6,044 nucleotides of DNA, taken from the NCBI GenBank assembly GCA_002474325.1, contig DKNL01000102.1:7923-13966 (forward strand), in the 5' to 3' direction. Position 1 is the stretch's first letter, and every line of letters begins with the position of its first letter. Source of the DNA: Opitutales bacterium UBA7389 (GTDB lineage Bacteria; Verrucomicrobiota; Verrucomicrobiia; Opitutales; Opitutaceae). The position numbers and the translations under genes were made by a program. Below the pieces are notes generated by a model. It did no database searches, had not been told where the DNA came from, and saw only the letters and a list, made by a program, of their open reading frames with translations. This document shows positions 1 through 6,044 of the stretch, in pieces.

Positions 1-23
1 AAATAACTGGAGAAATCACAAAA

Positions 24-263
24 ATGAATGCCGCGAAAATTATCACCGCATTTGCCGCAGTCACTATCATTGCCTCTTCCGCTTTCGCCGGAGGCGGTCA
101 CAAAGAAGGAAAGTACAGCCTCCGTAATCCGGAGAACGTCGCCGCCTTGATGGTAAGCAACCACGATGTGAATCAGGACGGCCACTTGAACTCGACCGAG
201 CTCGCCAAATCCATCGAGTCGCTATACAAACTCCGCAACGACGCTATCAACAATCGGTGCTAA
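24..263 (+). CDS. Small secreted single EF-hand protein
   Basis: This 79-residue protein has a Sec signal peptide: Lys5, a hydrophobic stretch at about 6-21, and a likely cut after Ala22 in AFA|GGG. The mature part is about 57 residues. It contains one canonical EF-hand loop at residues 48-59 with Asp48, Asn50, Asp52, Gly53, Leu55, Asn56 and Glu59 in the calcium-ligand positions, followed by a helix (about 57-75). A GGAG lies at 9-12, about 11 nt before the ATG, which supports this start. The only cysteine is the last residue. It is probably a periplasmic or exported calcium-binding protein, but a single EF-hand usually needs a partner or dimer, and its role is unknown. It is convergent with the B12 operon and separated from it by a terminator, so no functional link is implied. 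Anything upstream of position 1 is not visible, so operon membership cannot be judged. Confidence 0.8.
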   Translation: MNAAKIITAFAAVTIIASSAFAGGGHKEGKYSLRNPENVAALMVSNHDVNQDGHLNSTELAKSIESLYKLRNDAINNRC

Positions 264-291
264 GCACTGGTCGCCTCAGGAATCATCTCGC

Positions 292-341
292 CGGTTGAAG
301 TGCAAAACGGATTTGTAACGCTTTCGTTCCTACTTCAGCCG
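292..341 (+). other. Hairpin in the 3' region of the EF-hand gene
   Basis: Positions 292-301 (CGGTTGAAGT) pair with 332-341 (ACTTCAGCCG). All ten positions pair on the plus strand, one of them as a G-U wobble (295-338). The 30-nt interior contains a small AACG/CGTT stem at 317-328. It lies 28 nt after the stop codon of the EF-hand gene and has no T tract, so it is not itself a terminator. It may be a 3' UTR structure protecting the transcript, or part of a structured RNA. I recognise no known RNA family. Confidence 0.4.
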
Positions 342-365
342 CCGTTCATAAAGGAACTTTAGAAA

Positions 366-395
366 GGAGTGGGCGTTTGGGGGAATGTCCACTCC
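366..395 (+). other. 12-bp hairpin between convergent genes
   Basis: Positions 366-377 pair with 384-395 over 12 bp around a six-base loop (TGGGGG). The outer seven pairs are perfect (GGAGTGG/CCACTCC). Two inner pairs are G-U wobbles on the plus strand (373-388, 375-386) and would be A-C mismatches on the minus strand. On the plus strand it is followed by AAAGGG, which is not terminator-like. On the minus strand the seven-pair stem is followed by TTTCTAAAG, so it could act as a weak back-up terminator for the adenosyltransferase gene. Its strand and role are uncertain. Confidence 0.4.
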
Positions 396-414
396 AAAGG
401 GAAAAGGGAACCAT

Positions 415-450
415 GGTCGGGAGCGACTATCGCTTCCGGCCTTCTTATTT
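415..450 (+). terminator. Intrinsic terminator, plus strand, possibly bidirectional
   Basis: An 11-bp stem (415-425 with 431-441, GGTCGGGAGCG/CGCTTCCGGCC) has a five-base loop (ACTAT) and is followed directly by the T-rich tract TTCTTATTT at 442-450. Two pairs are G-U wobbles on the plus strand (417-439, 421-435). Read on the minus strand these become A-C mismatches and the following tract is poorer (ATGGTTCCCTTTT). It therefore fits best as the terminator of plus-strand transcription from the EF-hand gene, ending 15 nt before the stop codon of the converging adenosyltransferase gene. Weaker termination of the minus-strand operon at the same place is possible. Confidence 0.65.
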
Positions 451-465
451 GCCTAACCAGGACGA

Positions 466-1038
466 CTACTTCCGCTTTTCTACAAACAAGCGCCAGCGTT
501 CTTCATCGACGCCGCAATCTTGCATAGCCTGGCGGGACAGCTTGAAGAGCAGATCCGAAAGCCGATTTACGAACACGAGAATGGATGAGTCGACCGGATC
601 CATACGGTTCAAGGTTACTAGTCGCCTTTCTGCTCGGCGAACCTGAGTTCGACAAATATGGCACAAAGCCGAAATTTCTCCCCCTCCAGGAAGCAGGAAA
701 TACTCAGTTTCGGATGGCAAGGCTTCTTCGATAGAATCCATCCATGTTTCCATCCATTCAGCTGATCCCTCCGGCAAGGGTACCCTCGGTTTCGGCTCAT
801 GTGCTGATGGCGTCGCCACACGCGACATCAGATTCATCATTTCCGTCTGAATACGTTGCAACCCAGTTTCCCATTGATGGTCGGCCTCGAGCTTGGAACG
901 CAGCAGCCCCAATGCGCTGTTGGCTTCGTCCAATTCGCCCAAGCACTCGATACGCGGATCGTCTTTCGCAACCCGCTCCCCGCCTACAATCGACGTTGTT
1001 CCCCCATCCCCTTGCTTAGTCGTAATCTTGCCTTTCAT
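466..1038 (-). CDS. PduO-type cob(I)alamin adenosyltransferase
   Basis: The protein transfers the adenosyl group of ATP to cob(I)alamin, giving adenosylcobalamin in the cytoplasm. With the start at 1038 it has 190 residues, normal for the PduO/CobO-like ATR family. The N-terminal ATP-binding stretch is present at residues 6-22 (TTKQGDGGTTSIVGGER, matching the usual TKxGDxGxT pattern), followed by KDD at 25-27 and the ELDEANS helix at 35-41. The later motifs are LPGGG (116-120), the arginine-rich CRTQVRRAERR (129-139) and NRLSDLLFKLSRQ (158-170). An in-frame ATG at 1110 would add 24 residues that do not look like the family and would overlap the ATPase gene. I prefer 1038 because the homologous region begins there, although its AGAGG lies only 1 nt upstream, so the ribosome-binding evidence is weak. 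It is the last gene of the operon, 34 nt after the ATPase, and is the best evidence that the transporter handles a corrinoid. Confidence 0.92.
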   Translation of the reverse strand: MKGKITTKQGDGGTTSIVGGERVAKDDPRIECLGELDEANSALGLLRSKLEADHQWETGLQRIQTEMMNLMSRVATPSAHEPKPRVPLPEGSAEWMETWMDSIEEALPSETEYFLLPGGGEISALCHICRTQVRRAERRLVTLNRMDPVDSSILVFVNRLSDLLFKLSRQAMQDCGVDEERWRLFVEKRK

Positions 1039-1072
1039 ACCTCTTATCTCATCAAAACAAGTCCAATAACAA

Positions 1073-2119
1073 TTAGTCGTATTTCGGTCGATGTCCAGAC
1101 ACTGCCCCATCCATTCGACCTATCCATGCAAGCAGGTCCCCTAAATTGGTAAAAGTCTTCGATCGATCCCCAATGATCGCTTGATATAATGGAACACCAT
1201 TCGCATCAGAGCTCACCGTAGCTTCAAGCGCGACTTCATCATCGTCTCTTAATCCAAATCCGACTCTCTCCAGTGCCTGTCGAGCCCAATAACAGGCCTC
1301 ACCACCCCCGCTAACTCTAGCGAATCTGGCGGGTGTTTTGTGGACTCTAAATCCACCCGATTCCGCATCCCAGCCAAAGGATTCACCCTGAAACAATCTC
1401 GCGACGCTACCTTGCAAAACCAGATCTTCAGGCACGCCAGTCGTGAGCGTCCCTTCGAAATCCATTAGCCACAGCTTATCAGAGAAGCTTAATGAAAGTT
1501 CGAGATCATGCGATGACGCCATCACCGCCAATCCTTGGGAATAGGCCAACTCCCGCAACACGTTGACGATTTCCACGCGTCTTGGTAAATCGACAAACGC
1601 CGTCGGTTCATCCAGCAGAAGAACATCCGCTTCCTGAGCCAGGGCCCTAGCGATTAGTGCCTTCTGTCTCTCTCCATCGCTAATCTCCCCAAAACGTCGA
1701 ATCGCCAAATCCTGTATGCCCATGGCTTCAATCGCCCAGTCGATCCGCTCCTTGTCATCCTTCGCCAACCCTCCCATTAATCCCGTATAGGGATGCCTCC
1801 CTAAAGCAATGAGGCCGTATACGGAAAGCATGGCTCCCGGTAGTGAATCTGTTAGTACAACACTTATTCGACGAGACCGCTCTCTAGGCGTCAAGTCTGA
1901 CAAGGGCTCCCCTTTTAAGAAAACTCTTCCTCCCAATGGCTCGTCGATACCCGCGAGCGTCCGAATCAATGTGGACTTACCCACACCATTCGGACCCAAG
2001 AGACTCACGAACTCTCCGGGCTTTAGCGAAACTGACAGATTCTCAGCTACCTTTTGCCCACTCTCTTTGTATCCGATAACTAATATCTCGGAATCTAGCA
2101 CTGTATCATGGTGACTCAT
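1073..2119 (-). CDS. btuD: ABC transporter ATPase, FecE/BtuD type (B12 uptake)
   Basis: This is the cytoplasmic ATPase that powers corrinoid import with the permease encoded just upstream. Of 348 residues, about 1-255 form the ATPase domain: Walker A GPNGVGKST at 42-50, signature ISDGERQ at 146-152 in place of LSGGQ, Walker B VLLLDEP at 166-172, and switch histidine His204. The usual Q-loop glutamine is not obvious; the segment reads VVLTDS at 87-92. These variations occur together in a FecE-like lineage common in Bacteroidota, so the protein is probably active. Residues about 261-348 are a C-terminal extension beyond the usual 250-260 residues of FecE/BtuD. It contains a YWARQALERVGFGL segment and ends in a soluble-looking alpha/beta region of unknown role. 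The start codon overlaps the permease stop as ATGA (2116-2119), implying translational coupling. Substrate is inferred from context: cobalamin is likely, a siderophore not excluded. Confidence 0.9.
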   Translation of the reverse strand: MSHHDTVLDSEILVIGYKESGQKVAENLSVSLKPGEFVSLLGPNGVGKSTLIRTLAGIDEPLGGRVFLKGEPLSDLTPRERSRRISVVLTDSLPGAMLSVYGLIALGRHPYTGLMGGLAKDDKERIDWAIEAMGIQDLAIRRFGEISDGERQKALIARALAQEADVLLLDEPTAFVDLPRRVEIVNVLRELAYSQGLAVMASSHDLELSLSFSDKLWLMDFEGTLTTGVPEDLVLQGSVARLFQGESFGWDAESGGFRVHKTPARFARVSGGGEACYWARQALERVGFGLRDDDEVALEATVSSDANGVPLYQAIIGDRSKTFTNLGDLLAWIGRMDGAVSGHRPKYD

Positions 2120-3159
2120 CCGCCAAACAGCCTCTGGTAGCTCTTCTGTTTTAACAAAGCGGCAATGATCACCGGAACACCAATGAGGGCAGTGACCGAA
2201 TTCAATGGTAGCGTCCCTTCCAAACCGGGCGCTCTAGCTAGAATATCGGAAGTCAATCCGACTAAAGCGCCCATGAGGATGGACGCAGGTACGAGAACGT
2301 GATGTTCCGATGTCTTAAAAAGGTAGCGACAAAGGTGGGGGGCAGCGATCCCGATGAATCCGATGGGTCCGCAAAACCCAGTTACTACACCAGCTAGGAG
2401 TGACGCGCACCCCAGGATCGCCAATCGCGAACCCTCCACGCCGACCCCTAGAGACTTGGCATAGCGCTCGCCCAACAGAAATGCGTCTAGCCGCTTCACG
2501 AGCAAAATCGCCCCAATCAATCCTAATATGACTATTGGAATGAAGAGACCTAGTTGGCCCAAGGTCACCGCTCCAAAATTCCCAAAAGACCAGTTAAAGA
2601 AGACCTGCAGGCGATCCGCCATGCTGTAATAGATCAAGATGCTGACGATCGAGCTAACCCCATAACTGATCATAAGCCCAAGTATCAGCAAAGACGTGAC
2701 GTCCACTCGTCTAGACAGAATCAATATTAGACCTAGCGATGCGCCTGCCCCTATGGTAGCCGCTACCACAACCAGCAAGCTGCCGGTTAACGGGGTTTGA
2801 CTCGCTAGTACGATTCCTCCGGGACCGAGGACCAGCAAGGCTATAGCAACGCCCAAACTGGCCCCGCTGTTGACGCCCAGGACGAAGGGATCCGCTAAGG
2901 GATTGCGAAACACGGTTTGCATCATCAGACCAGCGGCCGCCAAAGACGCCCCGGCAAACGCGGATGTGACTGTGCGGGGCAATCGAAACTCCAAAACGAT
3001 AGCTGATTGCAGCGTACCAGCATCGTCGGACCCGAAGAGGCTTTTGATTACCTCAAACGGTGGAATATTGACCGATCCGAGGCAAATTCCTGCCAGGAAT
3101 GCCACAGTCCCTAAAACAATGAGACAGATGAATGAGAAAACGATTCTGCTTCTATCCAT
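2116..3159 (-). CDS. btuC: ABC transporter permease, FecCD/BtuC type (B12 uptake)
   Basis: This inner-membrane permease has 347 residues, typical for the FecCD family, which forms homodimers with about ten helices per subunit. Visible family motifs are RLPRTV (59-64), the long conserved block from Gly70 to Ser98 including MMQTVFRNPLADPFVLGV (79-96), the ATPase-coupling loop GFIGIAAPHLCR (267-278), and the C-terminal LPLNSVTALIGVPVIIAALL (317-336). Hydrophobic segments run throughout, the first at about 7-30. The ATG at 3159 follows the binding-protein stop by 14 nt; the upstream AACAAGAAT is only a weak ribosome-binding site, suggesting translation depends on coupling. No frameshift or missing motif is seen. 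The family does not by itself separate cobalamin from ferric-siderophore or haem transport; the downstream adenosyltransferase favours cobalamin. Confidence 0.92.
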   Translation of the reverse strand: MDRSRIVFSFICLIVLGTVAFLAGICLGSVNIPPFEVIKSLFGSDDAGTLQSAIVLEFRLPRTVTSAFAGASLAAAGLMMQTVFRNPLADPFVLGVNSGASLGVAIALLVLGPGGIVLASQTPLTGSLLVVVAATIGAGASLGLILILSRRVDVTSLLILGLMISYGVSSIVSILIYYSMADRLQVFFNWSFGNFGAVTLGQLGLFIPIVILGLIGAILLVKRLDAFLLGERYAKSLGVGVEGSRLAILGCASLLAGVVTGFCGPIGFIGIAAPHLCRYLFKTSEHHVLVPASILMGALVGLTSDILARAPGLEGTLPLNSVTALIGVPVIIAALLKQKSYQRLFGG

Positions 3160-3173
3160 ATTCTTGTTACGCG

Positions 3174-4307
3174 TTATCTATCGCTAAGCAGCCGTTCATA
3201 GTAAACGAGCTCACGTTGGCCAATAAGTTCCGGATGGAAAATAGCTATGAGGTCAGCTAACGTTTCATCCGGGCGCAAAACACCGCGTTCCCAAACTTCG
3301 TTGCCGCCACCAGGGCCGATACGCTTTGAGTTATTGTACACATTCCCATTCTTGAAGGCCCTGAATTCCACAAACCTGCGGTCCATCGATTCCAATTCCA
3401 GTAGAGAACGAGCTTGGCCAGGATGTATCCAGAAATCCGCATCCCAAGCCCGAAAAAAGACCTTTTCCAAATCAACAGGCACGCCTCCAGAAGAATCGAG
3501 TGACTTAAATAGATACCGGCCACCTGCATCGTCTATCGCTTGGGCCGTGAAGCTCTTTCCTCCAGGGACGTGCCAAACGCCCCCGAATGGGGCATTGGCT
3601 AAGACAGTTGGACGCTTATCAATCAATTCCGTCAAGGCGGATAGCTCCTCGTATCGATCCGCAATTCCATCGAAAAGGGTCTTCGCTAAAGCATCTTTTT
3701 CGAAAAAGGCTGCCGTGAATTTTATCCACTCTGCTCGTCCCAGAGGATGACTCTCCATGTAGCCGGCAGTTACCGCCACCGTTTGCCCGGTTCGCTCCAA
3801 TAATGGGTGAGCGTCATGTTGAGGATCGCCTACGGCACTGGCGAGGATAAGGTCGGCCCGCAATGACAAGGTGACCTCGATGTCGATCGATCCTTCGCCC
3901 GGTATCGACTTAGTGTATCCACTTTCTAACTGCTGTAACGTCTTATTGTCATTAGCATATTTCGCATGAGCGACTCCTATCAGCTCCTGATATAAGTTCA
4001 GGGTCTCCACATGGGCCAAATAGACCGTTCCCAAAACCGCCAGTCGTTTGACGGGAGTTCTGATAATTCGAATATCGGCATCCAGCTTAGGGAGCTCCAC
4101 CCTTCTTGGCACGAGCGCATATCGGAATAGCGTGTCTCCAGATCCTCTCCAAGGGTTTCGGACCGTAACTATCCGGTGGCTTTCGAATTCCTCTATGGAA
4201 AAGTTTTCCGCGTACCGTAGGTCCAAAGATGCACCCACATTCTGAGCAATCGATGGCCAGATGGCCAAGAACGAAATGCCTAGAACACTGAATACGACCT
4301 TTTTCAT
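3174..4307 (-). CDS. Periplasmic substrate-binding protein, BtuF/FepB-like
   Basis: This periplasmic protein delivers the corrinoid (inferred) to the permease. It has 377 residues with a Sec signal peptide at 1-21 (Lys2-Lys3, hydrophobic 4-17, likely cut after SIA). There is no lipobox and no cysteine anywhere, so it should be soluble rather than a lipoprotein. An N-terminal section at about 22-82 with NFSIEEFESHRIVTVRNPW (35-53) precedes the two-lobed binding domain, which starts near RLAVLGTVYLAHVETL (88-103). Later landmarks are HPLGRAEWIKF (187-197), WHVPGGKSFTAQAIDDAGG (245-263), VEFRAFKNGNVYNNSKRIGP (313-332) and RPDETLADLIAIFHPEL (345-361). It is longer than E. coli BtuF (266 residues) because of this leader section. 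The ATG at 4307 is preceded by GAAGTGAG, a modest ribosome-binding site, and follows the receptor gene by 27 nt. Confidence 0.9.
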   Translation of the reverse strand: MKKVVFSVLGISFLAIWPSIAQNVGASLDLRYAENFSIEEFESHRIVTVRNPWRGSGDTLFRYALVPRRVELPKLDADIRIIRTPVKRLAVLGTVYLAHVETLNLYQELIGVAHAKYANDNKTLQQLESGYTKSIPGEGSIDIEVTLSLRADLILASAVGDPQHDAHPLLERTGQTVAVTAGYMESHPLGRAEWIKFTAAFFEKDALAKTLFDGIADRYEELSALTELIDKRPTVLANAPFGGVWHVPGGKSFTAQAIDDAGGRYLFKSLDSSGGVPVDLEKVFFRAWDADFWIHPGQARSLLELESMDRRFVEFRAFKNGNVYNNSKRIGPGGGNEVWERGVLRPDETLADLIAIFHPELIGQRELVYYERLLSDR

Positions 4308-4334
4308 ACGCTCACTTCTCGAATCTAGAAAATC

Positions 4335-6044
4335 TCAGAAGTCCCATTCCAATCCGCCAAATGCCGCCATTCCTCGGGCCTTGATCCTTCCGCTGAAACT
4401 GGATTCGCTTGCCGTATAGTCTTCGTCCAAAGCGTTCTCCACACGCAAGGTCCAAGCTAAGGCGTCATTGACCTGGTACCGGGAAGCGATTCTCAACAGG
4501 AGATAGTTGTCCATGTCCAGGCCGCCAAAAGTCTCTCGGTCCAACACGTAACTCAACCCAAAGTTCGCGGATATTCGCTGCCCAAACTGAATGGCGTTGG
4601 AAAAACTAAACTGGTGTCGGGGAATAGCGGGTTGTCGAGTCGTGGAACCGAAAGCCAGATTGGTAGAATTCGACTCTGTCCACGTATAAGCGAAGGTCGC
4701 CGACCAATCTTCTCGGATATCTAGATCCACGTAGGTTTCGACTCCGTAATTCTCGGCGATGTCTCTATTTTCGTAGGTGCCATCGAATCCTTCGGTAGGC
4801 GTCCAAACGATTAGGTTCTCGATGTCGTTTCTAAAGTAGGTGACGCCCGCGCGAAAGTTTCCACTGTTCGAGTACGCATCTAGACCGATTTCCCAGCCTT
4901 CGCTTTCTTCGGGCTGCAGGTTAGGGTTTCCCAATGCGAAACTTGAAGTCGAAAACAGGCGGAAAAAGTTCGGGGCTCTAAAAGCCGTGCCAAATGCTGC
5001 CCGAGCAGCGAAACGGTCGCTCAGTCGCCACAAGCCGTTAGCCCGCCAAGTGGTTTTCGATCCCGAGAACTCGTAGTCATCATGGCGGGCACCTAGCACA
5101 AGGTCAATGGCCTCGCCGGAAGCGATCTCCGCCTGGGCGAAAATAGCGTTGCTATCCCCTTTGCTCTCTGGAAAGGAATTGTCGTTACCTTCCTGCCTCT
5201 CCCAAGAAACTCCTGAAACGATGCGAACCGAATCTGAAGCATTGTAAGCGTTTTGCCATTCGAAGGCCAAGTTCGCTGCGTCTCCGATATAGAGAAAACC
5301 TGTCTGTCGATAGTATTCATCAAGCAATGACAATGTTGCCCTTTGACTCCATCGATCGGTCTCCGTTTCCAAGTACGCGCTGAGAGCAAATGTATCGCTC
5401 TGAATTCGATCAGATGGTGGAGGCGTTAGATCCCCACCCGGATTGCTGTAGTCGGTAAACTCGCCTCGAGAGGCGATCCCAACGGTCGTTGTATCTGACA
5501 GAGCGTAGTCGAGTCGAAACGAGTAGCTCTTCATTTTGCCTTCGTTATCTACTCCCTCGTTGTCACTCTCCTGATTAGCAACGTGAAACGAATAGTCTAG
5601 ATTTCCAGTCTCGCCCTGGCCCTGAAATGCTAGCAACTGACTATTGTACGATCCCGCTTCCGCAGTGACTCGATAAGTGGGATCGCCTTGTCCGCGGCGG
5701 GTTTCCAATCGAATGACACCCCCAATCGCGCTGGATCCATATAGCGTGCTTTGGGGACCGCGGACAATCTCCACGCGATCCAGATTGAATCCACTGGCTC
5801 CAGCCATAAAACGCCCAGCCGAAAAGATTGCAGAGTTGGTTTTTACCCCATCTACCATGCTCAGAACCCGCGTTCCCGAGTTTCCGCGGATGGTAATGTC
5901 CGCGGTCGAAGCCAGCGCTTCATCACTCGGAGCGAAAACCCCTCCCACGTCCATGAAGCTTGTACGCAAGTCACGTATCATGCGTTGCTCCAAATCAGTT
6001 CCTCTAAGGATGTCCGCACTGATGCCGAGCGATTCCAGGGACCG
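4335..6044 (-). CDS. btuB: TonB-dependent outer-membrane receptor, BtuB-like, 5' end cut by the window
   Basis: The frame is open from the right edge, giving 569 visible residues; signal peptide, TonB box and the first part of the plug are missing. The plug domain shows ITIRGNSGTRVLSMVDGV (about 50-67) and the diagnostic VEIVRGPQSTLYGSSAIGGV (91-110). The remainder alternates short aromatic-rich strands and polar loops as expected of a 22-strand barrel. FRAPNFFRLF, the loop NLQPEESEGWEIGLD and the terminal NALDEDYTASESSF segment are typical. The protein ends GLEWDF, with the C-terminal phenylalanine expected for barrel assembly by the BAM machinery. It imports a large scarce ligand using TonB energy. 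BtuB assignment rests on the downstream binding protein, ABC genes and adenosyltransferase, since the barrel alone does not identify the ligand. A TTG at 5993 is an in-frame codon inside the plug, not the start. Confidence 0.88.
   Translation of the reverse strand, partial: RSLESLGISADILRGTDLEQRMIRDLRTSFMDVGGVFAPSDEALASTADITIRGNSGTRVLSMVDGVKTNSAIFSAGRFMAGASGFNLDRVEIVRGPQSTLYGSSAIGGVIRLETRRGQGDPTYRVTAEAGSYNSQLLAFQGQGETGNLDYSFHVANQESDNEGVDNEGKMKSYSFRLDYALSDTTTVGIASRGEFTDYSNPGGDLTPPPSDRIQSDTFALSAYLETETDRWSQRATLSLLDEYYRQTGFLYIGDAANLAFEWQNAYNASDSVRIVSGVSWERQEGNDNSFPESKGDSNAIFAQAEIASGEAIDLVLGARHDDYEFSGSKTTWRANGLWRLSDRFAARAAFGTAFRAPNFFRLFSTSSFALGNPNLQPEESEGWEIGLDAYSNSGNFRAGVTYFRNDIENLIVWTPTEGFDGTYENRDIAENYGVETYVDLDIREDWSATFAYTWTESNSTNLAFGSTTRQPAIPRHQFSFSNAIQFGQRISANFGLSYVLDRETFGGLDMDNYLLLRIASRYQVNDALAWTLRVENALDEDYTASESSFSGRIKARGMAAFGGLEWDF

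Noticed and set aside
264..465. Cobalamin riboswitch between the convergent genes
   Set aside because: The GC-rich hairpins invited the idea, but I cannot find the conserved B12-box pattern on either strand, and no gene lies downstream in a position to be controlled.
377..646. Plus-strand open frame of 89 codons starting at TTG
   Set aside because: It begins inside one hairpin, runs through the terminator at 415-450, and then reads antisense to the adenosyltransferase gene.
744..1152. Two plus-strand open frames opposite the adenosyltransferase and ATPase ends
   Set aside because: Both are antisense shadows with proline- and serine-rich, unstructured translations and no family resemblance.
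3247..3750. Plus-strand open frame of 167 codons opposite the binding-protein gene
   Set aside because: It lies wholly antisense to a well-supported gene, its translation is low in hydrophobic order and resembles no family, and no ribosome-binding site stands out.
4308..4334. Separate promoter or terminator between receptor and binding-protein genes
   Set aside because: The gap is 27 nt, with no stem followed by a T tract and no clear -35/-10 pair.
5093..5389. Minus-strand open frame of 98 codons inside the receptor gene
   Set aside because: It is an alternative frame of the receptor, which is intact in its own frame through this region.
4335..5993. Receptor starting at the TTG at 5993
   Set aside because: The frame stays open to the window edge and the codons upstream encode plausible plug sequence, so the TTG is internal and the gene is partial.

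Overview
The window reads as a Gram-negative chromosome segment with balanced base composition (about half G+C by eye, not counted). It carries most of one vitamin B12-type uptake operon on the minus strand, and a small secreted EF-hand protein gene on the plus strand at the left edge. The ATPase and the binding protein resemble the lineage common in Bacteroidota and relatives (ISDGE signature, long C-terminal tail on the ATPase, non-lipidated binding protein). The G+C looks high for many Bacteroidota, so Verrucomicrobiota (for example Opitutae) is a tentative guess. No 16S rRNA or other phylogenetic marker is present to settle it.

Layout, left to right. 24-263 (+) is a 79-residue signal-peptide protein with one canonical EF-hand loop. 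264-465 is the intergenic space between convergent genes. It holds three hairpins that pair without mismatch only on the plus strand; the last is followed by a T-rich tract and looks like an intrinsic terminator. From 466 to the right edge everything is on the minus strand, in transcription order: TonB-dependent outer-membrane receptor (5' end beyond the window), periplasmic binding protein, FecCD/BtuC-type permease, FecE/BtuD-type ATPase, and PduO-type cob(I)alamin adenosyltransferase. The gaps are 27 nt, 14 nt, a 4-nt ATGA overlap and 34 nt, so this is very likely one transcript.

How they work together (inferred from the families). The receptor takes the corrinoid across the outer membrane using TonB energy. 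The binding protein captures it in the periplasm, and the permease/ATPase pair moves it into the cytoplasm. The adenosyltransferase then converts cob(I)alamin to adenosylcobalamin. The receptor, binding protein and ABC transporter could by themselves serve ferric siderophores or haem; the adenosyltransferase at the end of the operon points to cobalamin. A cobalamin riboswitch would be expected upstream of the receptor, beyond position 6044, and none is visible inside the window. I see no insertion sequence, tRNA, rRNA, CRISPR array or clearly novel multi-gene system. The least explained item is the structured, apparently plus-strand transcript tail at 292-450.
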